This document shows, piece after piece, positions 25,177 to 33,158 of a stretch of 64,000 nucleotides of DNA. Source of the stretch: Chitinophaga rhizosphaerae. Lineage in GTDB: Bacteria; Bacteroidota; Bacteroidia; Chitinophagales; Chitinophagaceae. Location: assembly GCF_003958645.1 (NCBI RefSeq), contig NZ_RXLO01000009.1, forward strand, positions 62,001-126,000, in the 5' to 3' direction. The stretch's first letter is position 1; every line of letters starts with the position of its first letter. Position numbers and translations under genes: made by a program. The notes below the pieces were generated by a model. The model worked only from the letters and a program-made list of their open reading frames with translations, searched no databases and was not told where the DNA came from.

Positions 25177-26025
25177 ATGAAAAAAATACTGGTAACCGGT
25201 GCCAAAGGTCAGCTAGGCCTGTCTATGCAAGCCGTTTCCGCCAAATTCCCCGACTTCCAGCTGGTGCTGGCCGACCGTGAAACGCTCGACGTCACCGATG
25301 CCGACGCCGTTGCCGGTTTCCTGGACAGCCAGGAGATCGACGGAGTGGTGAACTGTGCCGCCTATACGGCTGTTGACCAGGCGGAAACCGACGAAGAAGC
25401 GGCTTTCCTGCTTAATTTCCAGGCCGCCCTGCAGCTTGCCGAAGCCGCCCAGGCGAAGGGTATCGCCTTCATCCAGGTGTCTACCGATTACGTGTTCGAC
25501 GGCCGTCAGAACCGCCCTTACACCGAAAGCGACGATGCCTCACCGCAGAGCATCTACGGTGCGTCCAAACTCCGTGGCGAAGCGGCGGTGCTGGGCTCCT
25601 ATCCCAACGCTATTGTAGTGCGGACCTCGTGGCTGTATTCGCGTTTTGGCGTGAATTTCGTACAGCGCATGCAGGAACTGATGAAGGAAAAGGAAAGCCT
25701 CAGCGTAGTGTTCGACCAGACCGGCACGCCTACCTATGCGCCCGACCTGGCGGAAGCCATCTTCACGATACTCTCCCACCCCGCCCCCGAAGGCGGCGTG
25801 TACCATTACAGCAATGAAGGGGTAGCCACCTGGTACGATTTCGCGGTAGCGATCCGGGAACTGACCGGCGCGGCCTGTAAAGTGCAGCCCATCACCTCCG
25901 ATCAATACCCTACACCGGCGCCACGCCCGGCTTACAGTGTATTGAACAAAGGCAAGATCAAAGCGGCTTTCGGACTGGAGATCCCTTACTGGAAAGACAG
26001 TTTGGCAGTATGCCTGGGAAAATAG
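25177..26025 (+). CDS. rfbD: dTDP-4-dehydrorhamnose reductase
   Basis: Last step of dTDP-L-rhamnose synthesis, 282 aa. It has the NAD(P) motif ILVTGAKGQLGLSMQ, VSTDYVFDG, the catalytic YGASKLRGE, and the C-terminal RPAYSVLNKGKI. It ends the operon that starts at 20125. The final codons (Gly-Lys-stop) lie in the left arm of a 12-bp inverted repeat whose right arm lies in the end of the convergent lolD. Only 4 bp separate the two stop codons. Confidence 0.95.
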   Translation: MKKILVTGAKGQLGLSMQAVSAKFPDFQLVLADRETLDVTDADAVAGFLDSQEIDGVVNCAAYTAVDQAETDEEAAFLLNFQAALQLAEAAQAKGIAFIQVSTDYVFDGRQNRPYTESDDASPQSIYGASKLRGEAAVLGSYPNAIVVRTSWLYSRFGVNFVQRMQELMKEKESLSVVFDQTGTPTYAPDLAEAIFTILSHPAPEGGVYHYSNEGVATWYDFAVAIRELTGAACKVQPITSDQYPTPAPRPAYSVLNKGKIKAAFGLEIPYWKDSLAVCLGK

Positions 26026-26047
26026 TCCGCTAAGCGACTATTTTCCC
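26016..26047. terminator. Bidirectional hairpin spanning both stop codons of rfbD and lolD
   Basis: A perfect 12-bp inverted repeat, GGGAAAATAGTC (26016-26027) and GACTATTTTCCC (26036-26047), surrounds an 8-nt loop. Each arm encodes the last codons of one of two convergent genes. It may act as the shared terminator, though no T run follows the stem. Confidence 0.6.
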
Positions 26048-26683
26048 ATCCTTCATGACGAGTTGCCGGTCGCTGAGCGTGGCCAGTTCCTCGTTATGGG
26101 TAACGATAATAAAAGTTTGACCGAACTGGTCGCGGAGCTGCAGAAAGAGTTGATGCAGCTCTTTTGCATTGTGGGAGTCGAGGTTGCCGGTGGGCTCGTC
26201 TGCCATTACCACATCGGGGTTGTTGATGAGAGCCCTGGCAACGGCCACGCGCTGCTGTTCGCCGCCGGAAAGCTGCGTGGGGCGGTGATGGAGGCGATCT
26301 TTGAGGCCGAGCGTTTCAAGCAGGTATTCCGCCCTTTCGCGCACTTCGTTTTTACGGGTGCCGGCGATAAAACCTGGGATACACACGTTTTCGAGGGCGC
26401 TGAATTCGGGCAGCAGGTGGTGGAACTGGAAAATAAAGCCGATATGGCGGTTCCTGAAATCTGCCAATGCATCGCCTGCCAAATGGCTGGTTAGCACATC
26501 GTTAATGAAGATTTCCCCGCCGGAAGGCGCATCCAGCGTACCGAGGATATGCAGCAACGTGCTTTTCCCTGCGCCAGACGACCCTACGATCGTGACGATC
26601 TCCCCTTTACTGACAGAAATATCCACCCCCCTCAAAACAGGCAGGTTGGAATAATTTTTGGTGACATTGCGAGCAACAAGCAT
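26030..26683 (-). CDS. lolD: ABC transporter ATP-binding protein, LolD type
   Basis: A 217-aa ATPase of the MacB/LolD/FtsE class; LolD powers release of lipoproteins from the inner membrane by LolCE. It has Walker A GSSGAGKST, signature LSGGEQQRVAVARAL, Walker B VVMADEPTGNLDS and the switch His in IIVTHNEELA. The LolD assignment rests on overall similarity; a MacB-type exporter is possible, because no permease gene adjoins it. The ATG is at 26681-26683. The coding end forms half of a hairpin with the end of rfbD. Confidence 0.82.
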   Translation of the reverse strand: MLVARNVTKNYSNLPVLRGVDISVSKGEIVTIVGSSGAGKSTLLHILGTLDAPSGGEIFINDVLTSHLAGDALADFRNRHIGFIFQFHHLLPEFSALENVCIPGFIAGTRKNEVRERAEYLLETLGLKDRLHHRPTQLSGGEQQRVAVARALINNPDVVMADEPTGNLDSHNAKELHQLFLQLRDQFGQTFIIVTHNEELATLSDRQLVMKDGKIVA

Positions 26684-26718
26684 AACCGAACGATAAATAA
26701 CCGTTAAAATAGTAATAG

Positions 26719-26748
26719 TTGTTTATTTCAAATTAAATAATACTTTTG
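26719..26748 (+). promoter_or_regulatory. Consensus promoter TTG-N19-TACTTTTG for the DUF2795-like gene
   Basis: TTG (26719-26721) and TACTTTTG (26741-26748) are separated by exactly 19 bases, a full match to the Bacteroidota housekeeping promoter. The start codon is 32 bp downstream of the box. Confidence 0.8.
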
Positions 26749-26780
26749 CGAAAATTTGGAAAAGTAAAAATTTATATACG

Positions 26781-27002
26781 ATGTACTGGACCTTAGAACT
26801 AGCGTCGTACCTGGAGGATGCTCCATGGCCGGCCACAAAAGACGAGCTCATAGATTACGCCATCCGCTCCGGTGCACCCATCGAAGTTATCGAAAACCTT
26901 CAGGAACTGGAGGATGAAGGGGAAATTTATGAGGGCATTGAGGATATTTGGTCAGACTACCCGTCACAAGACGACTTCTTCTTCAACGAAGACGAATACT
27001 AA
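26781..27002 (+). CDS. Small acidic DUF2795-like protein
   Basis: A 73-aa, strongly acidic soluble protein (MYWTLELASYLEDAPWPATK onwards, ending NEDEY) that I recognise as the DUF2795-type protein common in Bacteroidota. The DELIDYAIRSGAPIEVIENL segment matches that domain; the tail is almost only Asp, Glu, Phe and Tyr. Function is unknown. It has one of the best promoters in the window and a strong terminator (27067-27100), so it is a single-gene, probably well-expressed unit. Small size and acidity would suit a regulatory or binding protein, but that is speculation. Confidence 0.88.
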   Translation: MYWTLELASYLEDAPWPATKDELIDYAIRSGAPIEVIENLQELEDEGEIYEGIEDIWSDYPSQDDFFFNEDEY

Positions 27003-27066
27003 AAGACGCCGTATTCCTGCCCCATTGACATTCGCCCCTTAGCGTATGCCTATGCTGCAAAAAATT

Positions 27067-27100
27067 AAACCGTCCTGGTGAGCAACTCCCGGGACGGTTT
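27067..27100 (+). terminator. Rho-independent terminator after the DUF2795-like gene
   Basis: Stem AAACCGTCC (27067-27075) with GGACGGTTT (27092-27100) is followed by a T-rich tail, TTATTTTTTT (27101-27110). It may also slow transcripts from the convergent fabI. Confidence 0.85.
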
Positions 27101-27128
27101 TTATTTTTTTGGCCCGAAGGCGCAAGGC

Positions 27129-27941
27129 TTATTTTTCCATTTGTTCGATCACGTCGCGAGAAACACCGGTGAAGGAGAAACCGCCGTCGTGGAACAGGTT
27201 CTGCATGGTTACCATGCGGGTATAGTCGGAGAACAGGGTAACGGTGTAATCCGCGCACTGGTCGGCGGATGCGTTGCCGAGAGGGCTCATTTTTTCAGCG
27301 TAGCTGATGAAGCCGTCGAACCCTTTTACACCGCTGCCTGCGGTAGTACGGGTGGGCGACTGTGAAATGGTGTTGATGCGCACTTTATTCTTCACGCCGT
27401 AATGGAAACCGAAGCTCCGGGCGATGGATTCCAGCATGGCCTTGTTGTCTGCCATATCGCTGTAATCCGGGAATACACGCTGAGAAGCGATGTAAGTGAG
27501 CGCCACCACGGAGCCCCATTCGCTGATCGCATCCAGCTTGTAAGCCGTCTGCAACACGCGGTGAAGAGACATGGCCGAAATATCGTTCCCTTTATGGAAA
27601 AAGTCGTAATCCAGGTCGGTATAGGGTCTTCCTTTGCGAACGTTGACGCTCATCCCGATAGAATGCAGGATAAAGTCAATTTTACCACCGAAATGTTCCA
27701 TGGACTTGGTGAACAGGTTGTTCAGATCGTCCATGCTGGTGGCGTCTGCAGGTATTACCGGGGCGTTGCAGGTTTCGGCCAGCTTGTTGATCTCCCCCAT
27801 GCGCATGGCGATGGGAGCGTTCGTCAGCACGATTTGCGCGCCTTCTTCCACACAACGCACGGCTGTTTTCCAGGCAATGGAATTTTCATCCAGCGCACCA
27901 AAGATGATCCCTTTCTTCCCTTGTAATAAGTTATGAGCCAT
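27129..27941 (-). CDS. fabI: Enoyl-[acyl-carrier-protein] reductase (NADH)
   Basis: Last step of each fatty-acid elongation cycle, 270 aa. FabI marks are the opening GKKGIIFGALDENSIAWKTA, the ILHSIGM segment, and the Tyr-x6-Lys pair in FPDYSDMADNKAML. Length is normal. A -7 box (27957-27964) lies 16 bp upstream of the ATG. It follows recN on the same strand by 48 bp but has its own promoter. A short Ser/Thr-rich loop after NTISQSPTRTTAG is the usual substrate-binding loop. Confidence 0.96.
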   Translation of the reverse strand: MAHNLLQGKKGIIFGALDENSIAWKTAVRCVEEGAQIVLTNAPIAMRMGEINKLAETCNAPVIPADATSMDDLNNLFTKSMEHFGGKIDFILHSIGMSVNVRKGRPYTDLDYDFFHKGNDISAMSLHRVLQTAYKLDAISEWGSVVALTYIASQRVFPDYSDMADNKAMLESIARSFGFHYGVKNKVRINTISQSPTRTTAGSGVKGFDGFISYAEKMSPLGNASADQCADYTVTLFSDYTRMVTMQNLFHDGGFSFTGVSRDVIEQMEK

Positions 27942-27956
27942 TGATTAAAATTTGGG

Positions 27957-27964
27957 CAAATTTA
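27957..27964 (-). promoter_or_regulatory. Putative fabI promoter, -7 box TAAATTTG
   Basis: The + strand reads CAAATTTA, a perfect TAnnTTTG match on the minus strand, 15 bp upstream of the fabI ATG and inside the recN-fabI gap. Confidence 0.6.
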
Positions 27965-27989
27965 GCAGTTAAAGTCGAAAATTGAAATC

Positions 27990-29642
27990 TTATTGCGTAA
28001 CCATCTCCCGGGCGTTCTCCATCGCCGCCTGCGTAGGCTTCTCCCCGCCCAGCATCTTGGCGATGGCCGTGATCCGCTCTTCCTGCGAAAGCAGCCGCAC
28101 CCCCGTCTTCACCTTATCATCCACCAACTGCTTGTACACAAAGTAGTGTGCGTCTGCCTTACCCGCCAGTTGCGGCTGGTGGGTGATACAGATCACCTGG
28201 TGCCCGCGCGCCAGTTCTTTCATAATGATACCCACCTGCCTGGCGGCTTCGCCCGAAATACCGGTATCGATTTCGTCGAAAATGAGCGTGGGCAATGATA
28301 CCGAACGCGCCACCAGCGATTTGATGCACAGCATCAAACGGCTAAGTTCCCCGCCCGAGGCCACCTTGCGGATGGGCCCGAACTGGTTGCTGCGGTTGGC
28401 GTCGAACTGGAACTCGATCGTATCTTTCCCGAAAGCCTGCAGCGCGCCCTCCGCGATATCCACCCGGATGCGCGCATTGGGCATGCCCACCTGCGCCAGC
28501 AAATCGTTCACTTTCGCTTCGAAGGGCGCCGTTTGTGCCTTGCGCTGGTCGGATAGCTTTTGCGCGTCTTTCTCCAGCGATTCCTGGCTTTCGGCCAGTT
28601 GCTTTTCAGTTTCGCGGATGCGGTCGTCGAGATTGAGGACGCCGTCCAGTTTTTCCTGCAGCTGGTCGCGGATGGCCAGCAGCGCGGCCGTATCCTGCAC
28701 ACCGTGCTTCTTCAGGAGCTTGTAAGCCAGGGCCAGCCTTTCATTCAGCTGTTCCATCCGCTCACCGTCGAACTGTACGCCGTCGTTGAGGCGCTCCACT
28801 TCTGCGGCGAGGTCTTGCAGCTCGAGGTAGCTCGACTGCATCCTTTCGGCGATGGGCGGCACATCTTTATGGAAAGCCGACAGCCCCTGGAGGCTTTGCT
28901 GCAACTGGCGGAGCTGTTGGAGGAGGGGTTGTTCGTCTTCCTTCAGCTGGAAATAGATCCGGTTCAGCGTGCCCTTGATCTCTTCGGCGTGGCTCAGCAG
29001 CTGCTGTTCGGCTTCGAGCTGTTCTATTTCATTGTCCTGCAGGCTGATATCAAGCAATTCGTCGAGCAGGAACCTGTTGTAATCGGCTTCTTTGTTGGCA
29101 TTGTCGCGCAGGGCCGTCAATTCCCGCATTTCGCGTTGCAGGCGGGCATAGTGGCTGAACCGCTTGCCGTAGGCCTGCAGGAGCTCCGTATGCCCCGCCA
29201 GCGCGTCTACCACTTCGCGCTGGAAGTTGGATTTCTCCAGCTCCAGGGTGTCGAACTGCTGGTGGAGGTCCACGAGGAGGGCGCTCAGTTCCTGGAGTTG
29301 GGACAGGTTGACGGGTGTATCGTTGATGAACGCGCGCGATTTGCCGGCGGCGCTGATCTCTCGGCGGATGATCACAGGATCGTCGAGGTCCAGTTCATTG
29401 GCCTCGAAAAAGGGTTGCACCTGTGCCGTTTTTACACGGAAAGCGCCTTCTATGACGCACTTCCGGGTTTTATCGAATAGCACGGCCGGGTCTGCCCTTT
29501 CTCCCAGGATGAGGCTGAGGGCGCCCAACAGGATAGATTTACCGGCGCCGGTTTCGCCGGTAATGACGTTTAGGTTGCCGGCGAAATCGACTTCCAGCTC
29601 GTCGATGATCGCGTAATTCTGAATAACCAGGCGGTATAACAT
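27990..29642 (-). CDS. recN: DNA repair protein RecN
   Basis: An SMC-like ATPase of 550 aa that acts in double-strand break repair. The N-terminal Walker A is VITGETGAGKSILLGALSLI; two long coiled-coil stretches run through the middle (about residues 150-370); the C-terminal half has the signature LSRLMLCIKSL and Walker B TLIFDEIDTGISGEAA. Length is normal. It starts 20 bp after the stop of the TPR gene with no terminator between, so the two are probably co-transcribed. Confidence 0.95.
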   Translation of the reverse strand: MLYRLVIQNYAIIDELEVDFAGNLNVITGETGAGKSILLGALSLILGERADPAVLFDKTRKCVIEGAFRVKTAQVQPFFEANELDLDDPVIIRREISAAGKSRAFINDTPVNLSQLQELSALLVDLHQQFDTLELEKSNFQREVVDALAGHTELLQAYGKRFSHYARLQREMRELTALRDNANKEADYNRFLLDELLDISLQDNEIEQLEAEQQLLSHAEEIKGTLNRIYFQLKEDEQPLLQQLRQLQQSLQGLSAFHKDVPPIAERMQSSYLELQDLAAEVERLNDGVQFDGERMEQLNERLALAYKLLKKHGVQDTAALLAIRDQLQEKLDGVLNLDDRIRETEKQLAESQESLEKDAQKLSDQRKAQTAPFEAKVNDLLAQVGMPNARIRVDIAEGALQAFGKDTIEFQFDANRSNQFGPIRKVASGGELSRLMLCIKSLVARSVSLPTLIFDEIDTGISGEAARQVGIIMKELARGHQVICITHQPQLAGKADAHYFVYKQLVDDKVKTGVRLLSQEERITAIAKMLGGEKPTQAAMENAREMVTQ

Positions 29643-29662
29643 ATCAGTGTTGTTCCGTTGTT

Positions 29663-31150
29663 TTATTTACCGTCGAGCCGGAGCATGCCGGATTTGGCGC
29701 GCTGGTCGAGGGAATTTTTGTAATCGTGGCCTTCCATATCGAGGCAGGTCTGGAAGTAAGTCCGGGCTCTCTGTTTGTCGCCCGCTTTTTCATAGATGTA
29801 CCCGGCCTGGAGCGCCGCCCTTGCGGCAAAATATTCCGGCCGGTTGGTGCCGATCTTGATGGTGGCGTCGTACAGGCGGAGGGCGGCCGAATCGTTCCCC
29901 ATTTCGTCGTAAATCCGGGCCAGGCGGTAGGCGTATTCCAGCTTTTGTTCCACCAGGGAGAAATCGGTCGTTTTTTTGGACAGGAGCAGGTCGCGCGCTT
30001 CGGTATAAAATCCGCCGTCGCTCAGCAACCGGGCTTTCAGCAGTACGGCATTGGGCCATTTGCCGCTTTTGGCTTCCTTCTGTGCCTGTTTGTCGGCGTC
30101 AGTTTCCATGTTCCCGCGTTGGGGAACGAGGTTCCGGTAATATTGCGCCTTCGATATGTCGCCTTTCAGGTAATACGCCCAGCTCAGTCGCTGGAGGGCT
30201 TCTTTCATATAGAATTTCCCCTTGAAGCCGTTCACGAATTTTTCGAGGTGGGCGATGGCGTCGGCATCGCCGCGTTCGAATTTCATGAGGCCCATGGCGT
30301 ATTCGCTGTACCAGAGATGTGCGTATTCCGGGCTCGGGCGGCGTTCTTCCAGCACCCGGATGCCCTGGTCGGCTTTCTGGTTGTTGAGGCTCAGGTTGGC
30401 CACCATCAGGGCGAAAAGATAGTTATTTTTTGTATCCAGCTGTTTTTTCTCCACGAAATCCCAGAGTTGTTCCGGTTTGTTTTCGATGAACAGCTTGAGG
30501 TAGCAGTAGTAATAGTAGGATTCTTCGCGGAAAATATCGGCCACGGGGTCGTGGCTATCGATGACCTGGGAGAGGTTGCCCATCCCCTGTTTGATGCTGC
30601 CGCGCAGGCCGAGGATATTGGTGATCCATTTATAGCCTTCGGGGATGGTGCCGAACACGGTTTGCATGGGCCCGAGGATCATTTTATTGGGCAGGAACCC
30701 GGGATATTTGCGCTCATTGTCTTTCAGGGTGATGTACGATTTGCGCACTTCCCAGACGGCGTCCCATTTTTCCCCGAATTTCACTTTGATGAGGGCCCAC
30801 TGGAATTTTACGACGGCCTGTGTGTAGAGGTAAAACGGACTGTCTTCCGGGCCTTCCGCCAGCCTGTCTAGCCGCACGGCGCGCTGCTTCCGTTGCCGGG
30901 CGTAGGCATTGGCGTCTTCATTGAAAAACAGGGTGAAGAAATCCGCGTAGTTTTCGATGAAATATGGAAGGAGGTTGTCGGGGTTTTCGCGTTTTTCCGC
31001 TTCCAGGAGCCCGATGCCCGTTTGCAAACGCAGCTGCATGATCGCATGATAGGCTTGCTGGCAGCGGCCGTTGAAATCGTACCGGGGCTGCTGCGCGCTC
31101 ACGGGCACGACTATACTGCATATCAGGGCGAAGAGGAGTATGAAACGCAT
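29663..31150 (-). CDS. Exported tetratricopeptide-repeat protein
   Basis: A 495-aa protein with a signal peptide (MRFILLFALICSIVVPVSAQ), so periplasmic or outer-membrane associated. The C-terminal half (about residues 250-490) has several degenerate TPR helices (for example YRLARIYDEMGNDSAALRLY and AGYIYEKAGDKQRARTYFQT). The N-terminal half is helical and rich in aromatic residues, without a domain I recognise. It precedes recN with a 20-bp gap, which implies shared transcription rather than shared function. Its promoter box (31156-31163) is fused to the terminator of the preceding gene. Confidence 0.82.
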   Translation of the reverse strand: MRFILLFALICSIVVPVSAQQPRYDFNGRCQQAYHAIMQLRLQTGIGLLEAEKRENPDNLLPYFIENYADFFTLFFNEDANAYARQRKQRAVRLDRLAEGPEDSPFYLYTQAVVKFQWALIKVKFGEKWDAVWEVRKSYITLKDNERKYPGFLPNKMILGPMQTVFGTIPEGYKWITNILGLRGSIKQGMGNLSQVIDSHDPVADIFREESYYYYCYLKLFIENKPEQLWDFVEKKQLDTKNNYLFALMVANLSLNNQKADQGIRVLEERRPSPEYAHLWYSEYAMGLMKFERGDADAIAHLEKFVNGFKGKFYMKEALQRLSWAYYLKGDISKAQYYRNLVPQRGNMETDADKQAQKEAKSGKWPNAVLLKARLLSDGGFYTEARDLLLSKKTTDFSLVEQKLEYAYRLARIYDEMGNDSAALRLYDATIKIGTNRPEYFAARAALQAGYIYEKAGDKQRARTYFQTCLDMEGHDYKNSLDQRAKSGMLRLDGK

Positions 31151-31155
31151 AGGGG

Positions 31156-31163
31156 CAAAAATA
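31156..31163 (-). promoter_or_regulatory. Putative TPR-recN promoter, -7 box TATTTTTG
   Basis: The + strand reads CAAAAATA. On the minus strand TATTTTTG lies directly after the terminator stem of the zinc-ribbon gene and doubles as its T-rich tail. The TPR gene ATG is only about 5 bp further on. Confidence 0.55.
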
Positions 31164-31198
31164 AGGAACTCCGCGCAATGGATATGCGCGGAGTTCCT
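31164..31198 (-). terminator. Strong hairpin terminator after the zinc-ribbon gene
   Basis: A perfect 14-bp stem (AGGAACTCCGCGCA, 31164-31177, with TGCGCGGAGTTCCT, 31185-31198) and 7-nt loop are followed on the minus strand by TATTTTTG. It lies between the stop at 31227 and the next gene start at 31150. Confidence 0.85.
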
Positions 31199-31226
31199 AA
31201 CATGTTATTATTTCGGCTACCGGAAC

Positions 31227-31979
31227 TTAAATGGTTACGGTGGCGTCGAGATCATTATCTACCAAGATACGTCCGCAATGTTCGCAAACGATGATCTTTT
31301 TGCGATGGCGGATTTCCGCCTGGCGTTGCGGGGGGATGGCGTTGAAGCAGCCGCCGCAGGAATCGCGCACGACGGTTACCACGGCCAGGCCGTTGCGGTA
31401 GTTCTTTCGGATTTTTTCGTAAGCGGCGAGGAGGCGGGCATCCACTTTGGTGCGGGCTTCTTCGCTTTGCTTTTCGAACCCTTTTTCTTCTTTTTCGGTT
31501 TCGCCGATGATTTTCTCCAGTTCCCCTTTCTTATGTTTCAGGTTGGTTTCCTTGTCGCCGATGGTGCGCTTGGCGACCTCGAGGGAGCGGGATTTTTCCT
31601 TGATATCGTCGTTAGCGTCGCGGATGTGCTTTTCCGCCAGTTTGATCTCCAGCTGCTGCATTTCGATCTCTTTGGAGATGGCTTCGAATTCACGGCTGTT
31701 CTTCACGTTATCCTGCTGCTTCTCGTATTTCTTGGCCAGCGCTTCCGCGTCTTTGATGGCGTTTTTCTTGGCGGCTACGAAATCCTGGATGCCTTTGATC
31801 TCGTCTTCGATATGAGCCAAACGGTGGTTCAGGCCTTCAATCTCATCCTCAAGATCCCGCACTTCGATCGGCAACTCCCCTTTCAGGATCTGGATTTCAT
31901 CCAACTTGGAATCGATCTTCTGTAAACGCAGTACAGAAACCAGCTTTTCCTCGACGTTGTATTCTTTTACAGTAGCCAT
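31227..31979 (-). CDS. Coiled-coil zinc-ribbon protein (C4-type, DUF164-like)
   Basis: A 250-aa cytoplasmic protein with a long coiled coil (about residues 15-185, dense in Glu, Lys and Leu) and a C-terminal zinc ribbon with two Cys pairs (SCGGCF and CEHCGR). This is the build of the conserved bacterial zf-RING_7/DUF164 family, sometimes linked to ribosome or nucleic-acid handling, but no firm function is known. It starts 3 bp after the stop of the Nif3-like gene, so the two form an operon; this pairing is recurrent in Bacteroidota as I remember it. Confidence 0.9.
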   Translation of the reverse strand: MATVKEYNVEEKLVSVLRLQKIDSKLDEIQILKGELPIEVRDLEDEIEGLNHRLAHIEDEIKGIQDFVAAKKNAIKDAEALAKKYEKQQDNVKNSREFEAISKEIEMQQLEIKLAEKHIRDANDDIKEKSRSLEVAKRTIGDKETNLKHKKGELEKIIGETEKEEKGFEKQSEEARTKVDARLLAAYEKIRKNYRNGLAVVTVVRDSCGGCFNAIPPQRQAEIRHRKKIIVCEHCGRILVDNDLDATVTI

Positions 31980-31982
31980 GTA

Positions 31983-33077
31983 TTATAAATAATTTACCGG
32001 GTTTGTGTTGATGGTAGATTTTAGAGGCGCGAAGTTACTAAAATTTTCAGTCAATATATGATAAAATAAGTCTACTGCGAACTGTTCGCTTTCAAAATGT
32101 CCGACATCTGCGATAATTAATTGATTTTCAGCATCAAAAAATTCATGGTATTTAAAATCGGCCGAAATGTAGGCATCCGCCCCGGCGCTCCGGGCCTGCC
32201 GGAGCAGGAAACTCCCCGCACCGCCGCACACCGCCACTTTCCGTACATTTTTGCCCCGGAGGGGGGTATAGCGCACGCAACCCGTCCGGAAACGCTCCTT
32301 TACCATCCGGAGAAAAGCCATTTCGTCCATCCCTTCCGGCAGTTCGCCGATCAGCCCCGATCCCACTTCGGCCCAGCGGTTTTCCAGCTTCACCACGTCG
32401 TACGCCACCTCCTCGTAAGGATGCGCCTTATGCAGGGCGGCCGTCACCGCTCCCTCCAGCTGCGCCGGGAATATGACCTCCACCTTCACTTCCGCCTCGC
32501 CATGCCGCTCGCCGGGCTTGCCGGCGAAGGGGTCAGTTCCCTCGCCTCCCTTGAAAGTGCCCGTTCCTTCATGGTAAAAGCTGCATTCGCTGTAGTTGCC
32601 GATATGCCCCGCCCCCGCGGCAAACAGCGCATCCTGCACCGCCGGCGCGTGCCCGGCCGGCACAAAGGTGTACAACTTGCGCAAAAGGCCGGGTTTCGGG
32701 TCGAGGACGCGGGTTTTCTCCAGCCCCAGCTGCTTTGCCATCATGGCGCTGACGCCGGCGCGCACATTATCGAGGTTCGTATGGGCGGCATACACCGCAA
32801 TATCGTTCTTGATGGCCTTGATCGCCACCCTTTCCACGTAATTGCGGCCCGTGATGCGCTTCAGTCCCCCGAAAACGATCGGGTGATGCGCGATCACCAG
32901 GTTGCAACCCTTTTCGATGGCTTCGTCGATCACCGCCTCGGTAACGTCCAGCGTGAGGAGCACGCCTTTCGCTTCCCATCCGGCATGGCCGAACAACAGC
33001 CCCGCATTATCATAACTTTCCTGGTAAGCCGGCGGCGCAAACCGCTCGATCACTTGTATGATGGATTGAATCGTCAT
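31983..33077 (-). CDS. Nif3-like dinuclear metal centre protein (GTP cyclohydrolase I type 2 family)
   Basis: A 364-aa protein of the NIF3/YbgI family, ring-forming proteins with a two-metal site. Visible metal ligands include NLVIAHHPIVFGGLK and AAHTNLDN at the N-terminal half and VGHFESEQFA near the end. A middle insert (about residues 125-235) resembles the PII-like domain found in longer members. The biological role is unsettled. The ATG at 33075-33077 (MTIQSIIQVIERF) is preferred; an upstream in-frame ATG at 33110 would add eleven unrelated residues. The zinc-ribbon gene follows after 3 bp. Confidence 0.92.
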   Translation of the reverse strand: MTIQSIIQVIERFAPPAYQESYDNAGLLFGHAGWEAKGVLLTLDVTEAVIDEAIEKGCNLVIAHHPIVFGGLKRITGRNYVERVAIKAIKNDIAVYAAHTNLDNVRAGVSAMMAKQLGLEKTRVLDPKPGLLRKLYTFVPAGHAPAVQDALFAAGAGHIGNYSECSFYHEGTGTFKGGEGTDPFAGKPGERHGEAEVKVEVIFPAQLEGAVTAALHKAHPYEEVAYDVVKLENRWAEVGSGLIGELPEGMDEMAFLRMVKERFRTGCVRYTPLRGKNVRKVAVCGGAGSFLLRQARSAGADAYISADFKYHEFFDAENQLIIADVGHFESEQFAVDLFYHILTENFSNFAPLKSTINTNPVNYL

Positions 33078-33110
33078 ATCTTCAAGATAGTCAACATTCC
33101 GCATCCGCAA

Positions 33111-33140
33111 TTGCTGGCGCGGATTAGTTGATTAGATTTG
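33111..33140 (+). promoter_or_regulatory. Consensus promoter TTG-N19-TAGATTTG for the M32 peptidase gene
   Basis: TTG (33111-33113) and TAGATTTG (33133-33140) have a spacing of exactly 19 bases. The ATG of the M32 gene is at 33159, 18 bp after the box. Confidence 0.75.
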
Positions 33141-33158
33141 TAAAATAAACCGCTTTTC

